Of a stretch of 5,754 nt of DNA, positions 1 to 5,754 are shown piece by piece. Within the stretch, counting starts at the first letter, position 1. The number at the start of each line of letters is the position of its first letter. Origin of the DNA: Candidatus Atribacter hydrocarboniphilus (lineage in GTDB: Bacteria; Atribacterota; Atribacteria; Atribacterales; Atribacteraceae); assembly GCA_003542295.1 (NCBI GenBank), contig DPKX01000125.1, forward strand, positions 1 through 5,754, in the 5' to 3' direction. Made by a program: the position numbers and the translations under genes. Below the pieces are notes generated by a model, which ran no database searches, was not told the DNA's origin, and saw nothing but the letters and a program-made list of their open reading frames with translations.

Positions 1-837
1 ATCTCCCTGGTAATCTGGATGAATTTTTTTATGGTACCAGGCAGCGGCTGCATAAGTAGGAATGGTGAGCGCTAAAGCACGATCGTCTAATGAGCTCCAC
101 TGAATCGTTCCTAAATCAAAAACCGGTGATATAAATATCAATCCAGAGGGATAAACTCCAATATCTTGAAGAACTTTGGCTAATCCTGATCCCCGGACTC
201 CTCCATAACTTTCTCCAGCGATAATAACCGGTGATGTGCTCCGTCCGTTTTGATTCAAGTAGGATTGTATAAATTGTGCAATACACCGAACATCTTCACT
301 GACTCCCCAAAACTGAGTTGGATCAGCTCCCCCGGTCATTCGACTATACCCAGTGCCAATTGGATCAACAAAAACCAGGTCAGTGACATCTAATAGAGTA
401 TTGGGATTATCAACCAATCGAAAAGGTGGAGCTATCAATTTGGTTCCATCGGCACTTTTTTCCACTACTCGTGGACCTAAAGCTCCCAGATGAAGCATCA
501 TTGATGCCGCTCCCGGTCCTCCGTTAAAGGCAAAAGTAACTGCACGTTTTTCTGAATTTTCAATTCCTTGTCGGTTATAGGCAATATAAAAAATTCGAGC
601 TTACTCGGTTTGGTTTTTTTGATCAATAATCGGGATGAAACCAACCGTTGCTGAATAGTTCATTTCTTCATCATTAATCCTCATGGTATGATAGGTGACT
701 TTTGTATCGTTCTCCGGGTTAGCTAATGCCATCCAGCTTGGATTAATAGCACTCAATCCGAAAAATACACTGAGAAATCCGCAAAAAAGAAAGATCAACC
801 AAATTTTTTTGTTTATAAAACAAGTACCAATAATCAT
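1..837 (-). pseudogene. Secreted serine carboxypeptidase (peptidase family S10), interrupted by an in-frame stop and cut by the window edge
   Basis: Family S10 enzymes remove C-terminal residues from peptides with a Ser-Asp-His triad; this one would act outside the cytoplasm. The reading frame starts at ATG 835-837, ten bases after AGGAGG (848-853). Residues 1 to about 40 are a signal peptide: two lysines, a long hydrophobic stretch, then ALA before NPEND. Mature sequence begins VTYHTMRINDEEMNY, typical of bacterial S10 proteins. At codon 79 (601-603) the frame meets TAA. It then continues open to the left edge with clear S10 sequence: ARIFYIAYNRQG, the oxyanion/substrate motif FNGGPGAAS (about residues 104-112), DPIGTGYS, and GESYGG with the nucleophile serine at codon 210 (208-210). 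The catalytic Asp and His should lie beyond the window. Homology runs across the stop without gap or frame change, so one base substitution explains it. It may be a recent pseudogene or a sequencing error. No start codon close after the stop could restore an exported product. Confidence 0.85.
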
Positions 838-1324
838 CTTAGATTTTCCTCCTCACCTCAAAGCTAAAAACCGAGTTTATAACTTATCCCTTTGCTGAAA
901 TAGGAATAAGGAATAAATTAATCAATGTTGTAATAGTTAAAGTATAAAAATCAAGCCAAAAAAGAGTAAAAGTTAGAATATCTTGTTTTCACTACTAATG
1001 CTCTCCTTTTAATAATAAAAAACTATCTTCTATTTTATACAAATATCGTCATTTTTAAGAATTTTAATAGTGTTAATTTTTCTTTTTTAAATCTATTCGA
1101 AGATCTTGAATTGATAAAAAGTTAATAAAAATGAATTTGTCTTAATGAAAATTTAGTTTTATATAAATACTAAAGTTATCTTGAGCTTTCGTTTTTCGAG
1201 GATATGAGGATCTCATCTGATAATTCAAAGTCGAATATTATTTATTCCCTTTTCCTTTTCCTATTTAAAGAAAAGCTCTAATCAGTTAAACTCTATACCA
1301 AGAAATGATTAGGAGGTTCGTTGC
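838..1324. other. AT-rich divergent spacer between the S10 gene and the DUF4064 gene, no gene seen
   Basis: This stretch of nearly 490 bases separates two divergently transcribed genes. It is much richer in A/T than the flanking coding sequence and has no reading frame with a convincing start and ribosome site. It must hold both promoters, but none is clear-cut. On the plus strand, TTGTCT (1137-1142) and TATAAA (1162-1167) are 19 bases apart, which is wide. On the minus strand, TATAAAAT (complement of 1032-1039) resembles a -10 box without a good -35. A small perfect inverted repeat, ATGAG-GAT-CTCAT (1204-1216), lies upstream of the DUF4064 gene and could be an operator half-site pair, but such short palindromes are common by chance. 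Both gene-proximal ends carry strong Shine-Dalgarno sequences. Confidence 0.6.
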
Positions 1325-1735
1325 ATGAAAAATACTGCCACAATATTAGGAATAGTTGGTGGCATTTTAGGGATGATTTTTTCTGCTGTGGTTATAATTG
1401 CCGGAATCGCTATGCAATTTGTTGGAACCATAATACCAAACCAAGTTGATGTTCCTATGAACATTCATCGCCTACTACCCTTATTTGGGAATATGGCAAT
1501 AGCAAGAGGCATCGGAGCTCTGATTTTTGCTATAGTTGGTTTAATTGCCGGAATAAATGTGAAAAAAAAGCATCAATTAGCAGGGATTTTTCTCCTTATT
1601 GCCGCCATTGCTGGGTATATTTTTCTTTTTATCGGATTTGTCGTTCCGGGAATTTTATTTATCATAGGAGGTATTCTGGCGCTGGTTAGCAAAGAAAACC
1701 TTCCTGAAACCGAAGAAACACTCAGAGATCAATGA
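1325..1735 (+). CDS. Small four-helix integral membrane protein, DUF4064-like
   Basis: This 136-residue protein is almost entirely hydrophobic and rich in Gly, Ile and Ala. Four membrane segments are visible: about residues 5-30 (glycine-rich, TILGIVGGILGMIFSAVV), 57-78, 84-104 and 105-122. A 25-residue polar loop (IIPNQVDVPMNIHRLLP region) sits between helices 1 and 2, and a short basic loop KKKHQ (80-84) between helices 2 and 3. The positive-inside rule puts that loop, the N-terminus and the acidic tail (KENLPETEETLRDQ) in the cytoplasm. Size, the glycine-rich first helix and the final IIGGILAL helix resemble DUF4064 proteins, whose function is not established. The start is secure: AGGAGG at 1311-1316 is eight bases before the ATG. 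The gene stands alone and converges on the PhzF-like gene. I infer a membrane location only. No catalytic or transport motif is visible. Confidence 0.85.
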   Translation: MKNTATILGIVGGILGMIFSAVVIIAGIAMQFVGTIIPNQVDVPMNIHRLLPLFGNMAIARGIGALIFAIVGLIAGINVKKKHQLAGIFLLIAAIAGYIFLFIGFVVPGILFIIGGILALVSKENLPETEETLRDQ

Positions 1736-1736
1736 T

Positions 1737-1867
1737 CCGTATAAAGACTATGGCCAATAAAAATACGGTGATAAGGAAAAATATCCTTATTCTGAAGTTT
1801 CGTCATTTGATGCTTTGAAAAACTCATCCTTTCAAAATAGCACCCAGTCAAATCTTTTTTTTGAAAG
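1737..1867. terminator. Convergent intergenic region with several weak hairpins
   Basis: Two genes end facing each other here. Three inverted repeats are visible: CCGTAT (1737-1742) with ATACGG (1763-1768); ATAAGGA (1771-1777) with TCCTTAT (1784-1790) around a six-base loop; and CTTTCAAAA (1829-1837) with TTTTGAAAG (1859-1867), just after the PhzF-like stop. An overlapping alternative pairs TTTGAAA (1814-1820) with TTTCAAA (1830-1836). The second hairpin is followed on the minus strand by ATTTTTATT, a poor U-tract, after a few bases. None is GC-rich with an immediate U-run, so intrinsic termination in either direction is plausible but not demonstrated. Confidence 0.3.
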
Positions 1868-2662
1868 CTACACCAAGAGAACTCCATCGGTAACAGTAAC
1901 CGCTTTACCGCTGATGTAGACTCGATCATCCTCAACTTTAACCTTGATAACCCCACCTCGCTCCGAAGCTTGGTAGGCAATAAATTCGGACTTATTGAGT
2001 TTTTTCTGCCAGTAAGGGCCCAATACACAATGAGCCGATCCGGTTACCGGGTCTTCATTGATTCCCAAAGAAGGAACAAAAAACCGAGAAATAAAATCAT
2101 ATTCCGGTCGATCAGATTGACAAGTAACGATAACTCCACGAGGAACTGCTATTTTTAAGGTTTCAAAATCTGGGTTCATGTCTTTTAATATCTCTTCGGT
2201 CTCAATTTCAACCAAGTAATCGTATTTACTTTTTCCAACATAAAGGACCGGAACTTTCAGGGCATCAAGCAATATTTCTGTGGGAAGCACTTTTTTTTCT
2301 TCAATAGCAGGAAAATTAAGCTCTATCCAGCCCTCTTTAAATTGAGCTGTTAATAAACCTCCCTTGGTGAAAAATAAAATTTCCTCATTTCTGGGAATAA
2401 CTCCTTTTTCCCAGAGAACATGGGCACTGGCCAAGGTTGCATGACCACACAAACCAACTTCGGCTTTGGGGCTAAACCACCTCAAAGATATCCCCATTTC
2501 TTTATTCAATAAAAATGCTGTTTCAGAACAATTCATTTCTCGAGCCACATTCAGCATCCATTCATCACTTTTTTCTTCCATCAACAAACACACTGCAGCT
2601 GGATTTCCAATAAAGGGTTTGTCGGTAAAGGCATCGACTTGAAAAACTGGTAGGTTGATCAA
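1868..2662 (-). CDS. PhzF-family protein (phenazine biosynthesis-like isomerase/epimerase fold)
   Basis: This 264-residue protein has the two-lobed PhzF fold sequence signature over its whole length. The N-terminal motif is PVFQVDAFTDKPFIGNPAAV. Then come NCSETAFLL, with the acid/base glutamate at residue 47; LCGHATLASA, with histidine 74; and EDPVTGSAH, with aspartate 204 and serine 209. In Pseudomonas PhzF the matching residues are Glu45, His74, Asp208 and Ser213, so the active site looks intact. PhzF isomerises a dihydro-hydroxyanthranilate, but most family members are not phenazine enzymes, and no phenazine genes are present here. The substrate is therefore unknown; a role in small-molecule isomerisation or epimerisation is the most that can be said. 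I chose the TTG at 2660-2662 because GGGGGAA lies six bases before it. An in-frame TTG at 2675-2677 adds five residues but has no ribosome site. No signal peptide is present, so the protein is cytoplasmic. The stop is TAG. Confidence 0.9.
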   Translation of the reverse strand: MINLPVFQVDAFTDKPFIGNPAAVCLLMEEKSDEWMLNVAREMNCSETAFLLNKEMGISLRWFSPKAEVGLCGHATLASAHVLWEKGVIPRNEEILFFTKGGLLTAQFKEGWIELNFPAIEEKKVLPTEILLDALKVPVLYVGKSKYDYLVEIETEEILKDMNPDFETLKIAVPRGVIVTCQSDRPEYDFISRFFVPSLGINEDPVTGSAHCVLGPYWQKKLNKSEFIAYQASERGGVIKVKVEDDRVYISGKAVTVTDGVLLV

Positions 2663-2668
2663 TTTATA

Positions 2669-2675
2669 TTCCCCC
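2669..2675 (-). promoter_or_regulatory. Ribosome binding site that decides the TTG start of the PhzF-like gene
   Basis: On the minus strand GGGGGAA precedes TTG (2660-2662) by six bases (TATAAA). The next in-frame upstream TTG, at 2675-2677, overlaps this G-run and has only AT-rich, non-Shine-Dalgarno sequence before it. The first in-frame ATG lies well inside the conserved fold. Starting at 2662 also aligns residue 74 with the conserved family histidine. Confidence 0.6.
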
Positions 2676-2811
2676 AAAATAGGATAATTTTAAACTATTT
2701 TACTTAAATAATAGGCAATCGATCAAATTCTTTCTTCTCAATTTTATCGTACTTTTTAAAAAATGAGAAAAAATAATTGTAGCAGATTACTTTTTTTTAA
2801 CTCTCAATCAT

Positions 2812-2817
2812 TATAAT
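2812..2817 (+). promoter_or_regulatory. Candidate -10 box of the large modular gene
   Basis: A perfect TATAAT lies about 75 bases upstream of the ATG at 2893, in the AT-rich divergent spacer. The best -35 match is poor: TTACTT at 2787-2792, with a 19-base gap that is mostly T. No extended TG motif precedes the -10. The position, strand and perfect hexamer favour a real promoter, with transcription starting near 2824 and a leader of roughly 70 bases. In DNA this AT-rich a chance match is possible. Confidence 0.4.
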
Positions 2818-2892
2818 AGAAATAGTACTACTAAGTCTTAGTTCCTGAAATCCGATTTATTTCTCACAAATGACCTGAAGGAGGGAAATCGA

Positions 2893-5631
2893 ATGTATTC
2901 ATCACGATGGTTTTTCAAATCGTTTATCCTTGTTTTGTTCTTGATTACCATGCCTTTTATCAGTTCCTTTCTTTTCGCCCAAGAAAGCGAACAAAACCTG
3001 ATAATAAACGTGGGATCTTTACCGGTTCGCCCTGGTGAAACAATTACCATAGAGTTCAGATCGGGTTCATCAAACCCCAAAAACTGGATTGGGCTATATA
3101 AAGCTGATGCTTCCGATCGGGATTATATAGAATGGCAGTATTTAAACGGCTTAAACGAGGGTTCACTCATTTTCAATCCCGTCGCAGAAGAAGGAGCTTA
3201 TCAATTCCGGGGTTTTGCTGATGATGGCATGAATTTACTGGGTAAAAGTGAAATTTTTGAAGTCAAAAAAATAAAAGTTGAAGTGGAAGATTGGGAAAAT
3301 ATAACTACTGACTATGTTAGTTTATCAATTCCCAAAAATTGGCAGCCCACTCCCCCCGATGAAGAAGTGGTTGGCTGGTACCAAGGTGATCCCTCCGATC
3401 CCGACGTTGCTTTAGCAATTATAACTACTGTTAATATCGAAGACCAATTAGACTATATTACCATTGACCGTGAAAGTGAAAAAATATTCAGTGAAATTCC
3501 TTTTCGCTTTATAGAAGGACGTGTTCAAGACTCAAATATTAAAATTTGGCTATTTCTTTCCAAAACTCCTTTAATTGCTGACAAATCATTTGGCTTTTTA
3601 GCAGGAAGCCGTTACCCTCTATGGCCTGAGGCTGAACCAGTTTTCAATCAAATTTTAGATTCGATTAAAATTACTCTACCAGAAAAAGGTGTAACCATCA
3701 ACATACCAAAACAACCAGTTTTGCCAGCCACTGAATTTAGTATTGAATATAAGGGAGCACCGGGAAACCCAAAAGACTGGATTGGATTATACAAAAGTTC
3801 TTCTTCTGATCGCGATTACCTAACTTGGAAATATTTAGATGGGAAAACTTCTGGAACCATCACTTTTTCTGCTCCCGAAGAAGAAGGAGAATACAACGTT
3901 CGTATCTTTGAAAATGACGGGATGAATTTGCTCAGCAAAAGCGCTGTTTTCTCTGTAAAAAAATCAACCAATCAATCCAAACTCCAGCTAGAAAAAAATA
4001 ATTTCTTTCCCGGCGAAGAAATTAAACTCCTATTTTTTGCTCCTCCGGGACTTGAATCCAATGCTTGGATTGGCATCATTCCTTCCGATATTCCCCACGG
4101 TGATGAAAAAGTAAACGATCAACATGATTTAACCTATCAATATCTATCCGGGAAAACTCAAGGAGAGATGGTTTTTACCGCACCTTCTAATCCAGGAGAA
4201 TATGATTTTCGCATGCACGACACCGATTCCAATGGAAAAGAAATTGCCTCGGTGTCCTTTAAAGTAACTCTTCCCCAACCCATCCTGTCACTAAACAATA
4301 GAGTATTTACGCCTGATGAAACCATAACGGTAACTTTCTCGAACGCCTCGACCAATCAAAGAGATTGGATAGGTTTATATAAAAAAGATGCCTCTGATAG
4401 GGATTATTTGACCTGGCAATATACCAAAGGAAAAAAAGATGGTTTGCTCACATTTGAGGTTCCCTCCGAACCCGGAGAATATAATGCTCGTTTCTTTATT
4501 AATGATGGGTATACCCGATCGGCAACCAGCGAGCTCTTTACAGTGATTGATCAAGAATCACCGATATTATCACCATCCCCACCAATTGGTGCACTCTCTC
4601 CGGAAAATGGTTTGGTTCTTTATCTCCCTCTTGATAATGACGCGCAAGATATGAGCGGCTCAGGGAAACATGGAATCCCAACCTCAACCCAAATCGTACT
4701 GGGGAAAATTGGAAAGGCATATGATTTTAATGGAATAGACAGTACAGTTATAACGCCTCTTGATATCAATCCGGAAAAAATACCAGAATTGTCAATTACT
4801 TGCTGGGCATATCCCCGCTCGGGTAGTGGCCGTAGACAGGTATGGTCTCAGGATGATGGTGGATTTGACCGCTCACTCCTGGTTGAAAACGATGGATGGA
4901 GCGTTTTTATCGGTGGTTCTAATTGGATTACCGGACAAAGTGTTGATTTAAACCAATGGCAGTTTCTTGCAGTCTTATTTACCCCAACTGATGTTCTTTT
5001 TTATAAAAATGGAGAAAAATTTTCTTATGGAACCGCCGGTGGAACTGGTGTGATAAGTGGCAATACCTTTACTTTAGGAGACAATCCAGCTGGCTATTCT
5101 GAATTCTTTGACGGACTTATCGACGAAGTGAGAGTTTATAATCGAGTCCTCAATGATGAAGAAATTCAATCGATTTTTATGGCATTTTCTCCTCAAGTCC
5201 AAAATGAAAATCTCAATTCTACTGCGACCAATAATTGGGTTTCCGCCCAAAGAGGAAACCTTGTCTTCGAAGTACCTCTTAACTGGAAATCCCTGGAAAC
5301 CGATAGTCTCAATCTCGGCGGATGGTATATTGGTGAAGACCCCAATTTTCTCGATGCCGTCATTTCGATAACAAAAGTAACCTCTCTTGATGCAGTAAAA
5401 GAAGATTTTATTATTGATCAGGAAAATAGCCTCATCATTGACAACAAAATGGCCAAATTTACTGAAGGGCACTACGTTCAAAATAAAGTTCGAGCGCGAT
5501 TTTACTTTTTTGAAAATATTACCGTCGAGCAAGAAAATCTGCTCATTTTTGTAGCTGCCAAGGATTCACTTTGGGACACTTTTTTGCCAATCGAAAAACA
5601 CTTTATTGAATCGGTGCGGATTGCCAATTAG
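2893..5631 (+). CDS. Large secreted modular protein: WIGLYK-type repeats, two DcrB/PsbP-like modules and a LamG domain
   Basis: This 912-residue exported protein has no single recognisable family name. The start ATG follows AAGGAGGG (2878-2885) by seven bases. Residues 1-29 are a signal peptide (basic N-end, hydrophobic core, cleavage likely after FLFA). Domains follow in this order: A1 (35-124), B1 (133-261), A2 (266-355), A3 (363-458), A4 (463-552), a proline-rich linker (about 555-570, SPILSPSPP), a LamG/concanavalin-like jelly-roll (about 571-763) and B2 (781-911). A modules share [D/N]WIGLYK, SDRDY, W.Y and GEY..R.F.NDG and look like all-beta Ig-like folds. B modules begin SIPKNW or EVPLNW and end DSIKI or ESVRI, as DcrB/PsbP-like domains do. 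There is no C-terminal membrane anchor, LPXTG or PEP-CTERM signal and no enzyme motif, so the mature protein is probably released or held non-covalently. LamG and Ig-like modules usually bind carbohydrate or protein; the ligand here is unknown. The gene is monocistronic within the window. The stop is TAG. Confidence 0.93.
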   Translation: MYSSRWFFKSFILVLFLITMPFISSFLFAQESEQNLIINVGSLPVRPGETITIEFRSGSSNPKNWIGLYKADASDRDYIEWQYLNGLNEGSLIFNPVAEEGAYQFRGFADDGMNLLGKSEIFEVKKIKVEVEDWENITTDYVSLSIPKNWQPTPPDEEVVGWYQGDPSDPDVALAIITTVNIEDQLDYITIDRESEKIFSEIPFRFIEGRVQDSNIKIWLFLSKTPLIADKSFGFLAGSRYPLWPEAEPVFNQILDSIKITLPEKGVTINIPKQPVLPATEFSIEYKGAPGNPKDWIGLYKSSSSDRDYLTWKYLDGKTSGTITFSAPEEEGEYNVRIFENDGMNLLSKSAVFSVKKSTNQSKLQLEKNNFFPGEEIKLLFFAPPGLESNAWIGIIPSDIPHGDEKVNDQHDLTYQYLSGKTQGEMVFTAPSNPGEYDFRMHDTDSNGKEIASVSFKVTLPQPILSLNNRVFTPDETITVTFSNASTNQRDWIGLYKKDASDRDYLTWQYTKGKKDGLLTFEVPSEPGEYNARFFINDGYTRSATSELFTVIDQESPILSPSPPIGALSPENGLVLYLPLDNDAQDMSGSGKHGIPTSTQIVLGKIGKAYDFNGIDSTVITPLDINPEKIPELSITCWAYPRSGSGRRQVWSQDDGGFDRSLLVENDGWSVFIGGSNWITGQSVDLNQWQFLAVLFTPTDVLFYKNGEKFSYGTAGGTGVISGNTFTLGDNPAGYSEFFDGLIDEVRVYNRVLNDEEIQSIFMAFSPQVQNENLNSTATNNWVSAQRGNLVFEVPLNWKSLETDSLNLGGWYIGEDPNFLDAVISITKVTSLDAVKEDFIIDQENSLIIDNKMAKFTEGHYVQNKVRARFYFFENITVEQENLLIFVAAKDSLWDTFLPIEKHFIESVRIAN
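2995..3264 (+). repeat. A1, first WIGLYK-type module (residues 35-124)
   Basis: Key residues are NWIGLYK (64-70), SDRDYIEWQY (74-83), then YQFRGFADDGMNLL and a closing KSEIFEV. It is the nearest relative of A2: both contain DGMNLL followed by KS and a valine-ended strand. The tryptophan of WIGLY is residue 65. It stands apart from the other three copies because B1 lies between A1 and A2. Confidence 0.85.
3289..3675 (+). repeat. B1, first DcrB/PsbP-like module (residues 133-261)
   Basis: It runs from WENITTDYVSLSIPKNW through VVGWYQGDPSDPDVALAI, FRFIEGR and FGFLAGSRYPLW to FNQILDSIKI. The opening strand plus 'P-x-N-W' and the closing helix plus 'DSIK' resemble DcrB/PsbP-like proteins; I infer the fold from this pattern and did not test it. 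B2 at the C-terminus is its diverged copy. Confidence 0.7.
3688..3957 (+). repeat. A2, second WIGLYK-type module (residues 266-355)
   Basis: Key residues are DWIGLYK (295-301), SDRDYLTWKYLDGK (305-318), EGEYNVRIFENDGMNLL and KSAVFSVKK. All signature positions of the module are intact. The DNA of A1 and A2 differs at many codon positions while the protein is well conserved, so the duplication is old and selected. Confidence 0.85.
3979..4266 (+). repeat. A3, diverged WIGLYK-type module (residues 363-458)
   Basis: This copy keeps the frame of the module (FFPGEEI, WIGI, YQYLSGKTQGEMVF, PGEYDFR) but has lost DWIGLYK and SDRDY. They are replaced by AWIGIIPSDI and a longer loop, HGDEKVNDQHDLTYQY. 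NDG becomes DTDSNGKE. It is about six residues longer than its siblings, mostly in the loop after WIG. Confidence 0.8.
4279..4548 (+). repeat. A4, fourth WIGLYK-type module (residues 463-552)
   Basis: DWIGLYKKDASDRDYLTWQY is intact (491-510), followed by PGEYNARFFINDGY and ATSELFTV. The DGMNLL stretch of A1 and A2 is replaced by DGYTRSA. It leads into the proline-rich linker before the LamG domain. Confidence 0.85.
4603..5181 (+). other. LamG/concanavalin A-like jelly-roll domain (residues about 571-763)
   Basis: The domain has the standard LamG-like landmarks: GLVLYLPLDNDAQDMSGSGKHG at the start, GKAYDFNGIDSTV, ELSITCWAYP, a central WSQDDGG, LNQWQFLAVLF, the YKNGE hairpin, and the ending FFDGLIDEVRVYNRVLNDEEI. 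These bacterial domains are usually non-catalytic binding modules on secreted proteins. The acidic D/N-rich loops would suit calcium, but no ligand can be read from the sequence. Confidence 0.88.
5233..5625 (+). repeat. B2, second DcrB/PsbP-like module (residues 781-911)
   Basis: It aligns end to end with B1: WVSAQRGNLVFEVPLNW, LGGWYIGEDPNFLDAVISI, AKFTEGHY, RARFYFFEN, LIFVAAKDSLW and HFIESVRI match the corresponding B1 stretches in order. Its last residue is two before the stop codon, so the protein ends on this module with no extra tail. Confidence 0.7.
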
Positions 5632-5668
5632 GCTTTTGAGAAGCAATTATAAACCAACTCAAAAAGGC
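5632..5668 (+). terminator. Hairpin directly after the large modular gene
   Basis: CTTTTGAG (5633-5640) can pair with CTCAAAA(A)G (5658-5666), with one bulged A and a 17-base loop. It starts two bases after the stop codon. No U-run follows (TCTGTTCC), so it is not a canonical intrinsic terminator. It may be a weak terminator or a 3' stabilising stem. Confidence 0.3.
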
Positions 5669-5695
5669 TCTGTTCCATTGAATTATAATATCGTC

Positions 5696-5724
5696 TTGAC
5701 AGTTTCATTCAGCCATAGTTAAAT
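5696..5724 (+). promoter_or_regulatory. Candidate promoter for a gene beyond the right edge
   Basis: A perfect -35 hexamer TTGACA (5696-5701) is followed after 17 bases by TTAAAT (5719-5724), which matches four of six positions of TATAAT. No coding sequence is visible from here to the window end. The spacing is ideal, but the -10 lacks the conserved second-position A. Confidence 0.35.
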
Positions 5725-5754
5725 GTAATTGTCTTCAAAAAATATCTTGTTTTA

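Noticed and set aside
601..603. Reassignment of TAA to a sense codon in this genome
   Set aside because: No other TAA falls inside the three confident genes, although their visible stops happen to be TGA, TAG and TAG. TAA reassignment is not known in bacteria, and one nonsense mutation or an error is far simpler.
601..837. An independent 78-residue small secreted protein
   Set aside because: The frame looks like a short complete gene with a signal peptide, but its mature part matches the start of S10 peptidases and the homology continues in the same frame past the stop. It is a fragment of the interrupted gene.
902..916. Tandem GGAATAA repeats as a regulatory or CRISPR-like array
   Set aside because: There are only two adjacent copies of seven bases in very AT-rich DNA, with no regular spacers, so chance explains them.
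1729..2028. A 99-codon minus-strand frame overlapping the end of the PhzF-like gene and running into the tail of the DUF4064 gene
   Set aside because: It is out of frame with the well-supported PhzF-like protein over more than half its length and shows no conserved sequence. It is a shadow frame.
1868..2662. A phenazine biosynthesis locus
   Set aside because: Only a PhzF-like gene is present. No other phenazine genes flank it, and most PhzF-family proteins have other or unknown substrates.
5074..5532. A 152-codon open frame on the minus strand inside the large modular gene
   Set aside because: It lies wholly opposite the C-terminal LamG and B2 coding sequence, which has clear domain homology, and it has no ribosome site or recognisable protein motif. 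It is a by-product of codon use on the plus strand.

Overview
The window is AT-rich bacterial DNA with strong Shine-Dalgarno sequences (AGGAGG, AAGGAGGG) and four genes, each apparently its own transcription unit. Nothing in it fixes the taxon. Low GC, two exported proteins and the Shine-Dalgarno style fit many anaerobic or environmental bacteria. I see no mobile element, CRISPR array, tRNA or rRNA gene.

Layout. Positions 1-837 (minus strand, running off the left edge) hold the N-terminal half of a secreted serine carboxypeptidase of family S10. It carries the GESYGG nucleophile motif but is interrupted by one in-frame TAA at 601-603. Positions 838-1324 are a very AT-rich divergent spacer with no supportable gene. 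Positions 1325-1735 (plus) encode a small four-helix membrane protein of the DUF4064 type. It converges on a PhzF-family isomerase/epimerase-like enzyme at 1868-2662 (minus), which most likely starts at a TTG codon. A second divergent spacer (2663-2892) carries a perfect TATAAT box facing the last gene. Positions 2893-5631 (plus) encode a 912-residue exported modular protein. A short tail (5632-5754) has a hairpin and a promoter-like TTGACA facing out of the window.

The most unusual object is the 912-residue protein. It contains four copies of an approximately 90-residue beta-type module centred on a [D/N]WIGLYK...SDRDY...W.Y motif (A), two copies of an approximately 130-residue DcrB/PsbP-like module (B), and one LamG-type jelly-roll. 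The order is signal peptide-A-B-A-A-A-LamG-B. It has no catalytic motif, membrane anchor or sortase signal that I can see, so it looks like a secreted binding or surface-associated protein of unknown ligand.

No shared pathway is evident. The strands alternate (-, +, -, +), so no two genes form an operon. The two exported proteins (S10 peptidase and modular protein) act outside the cytoplasm, the DUF4064 protein in the membrane, and the PhzF-like enzyme in the cytoplasm.
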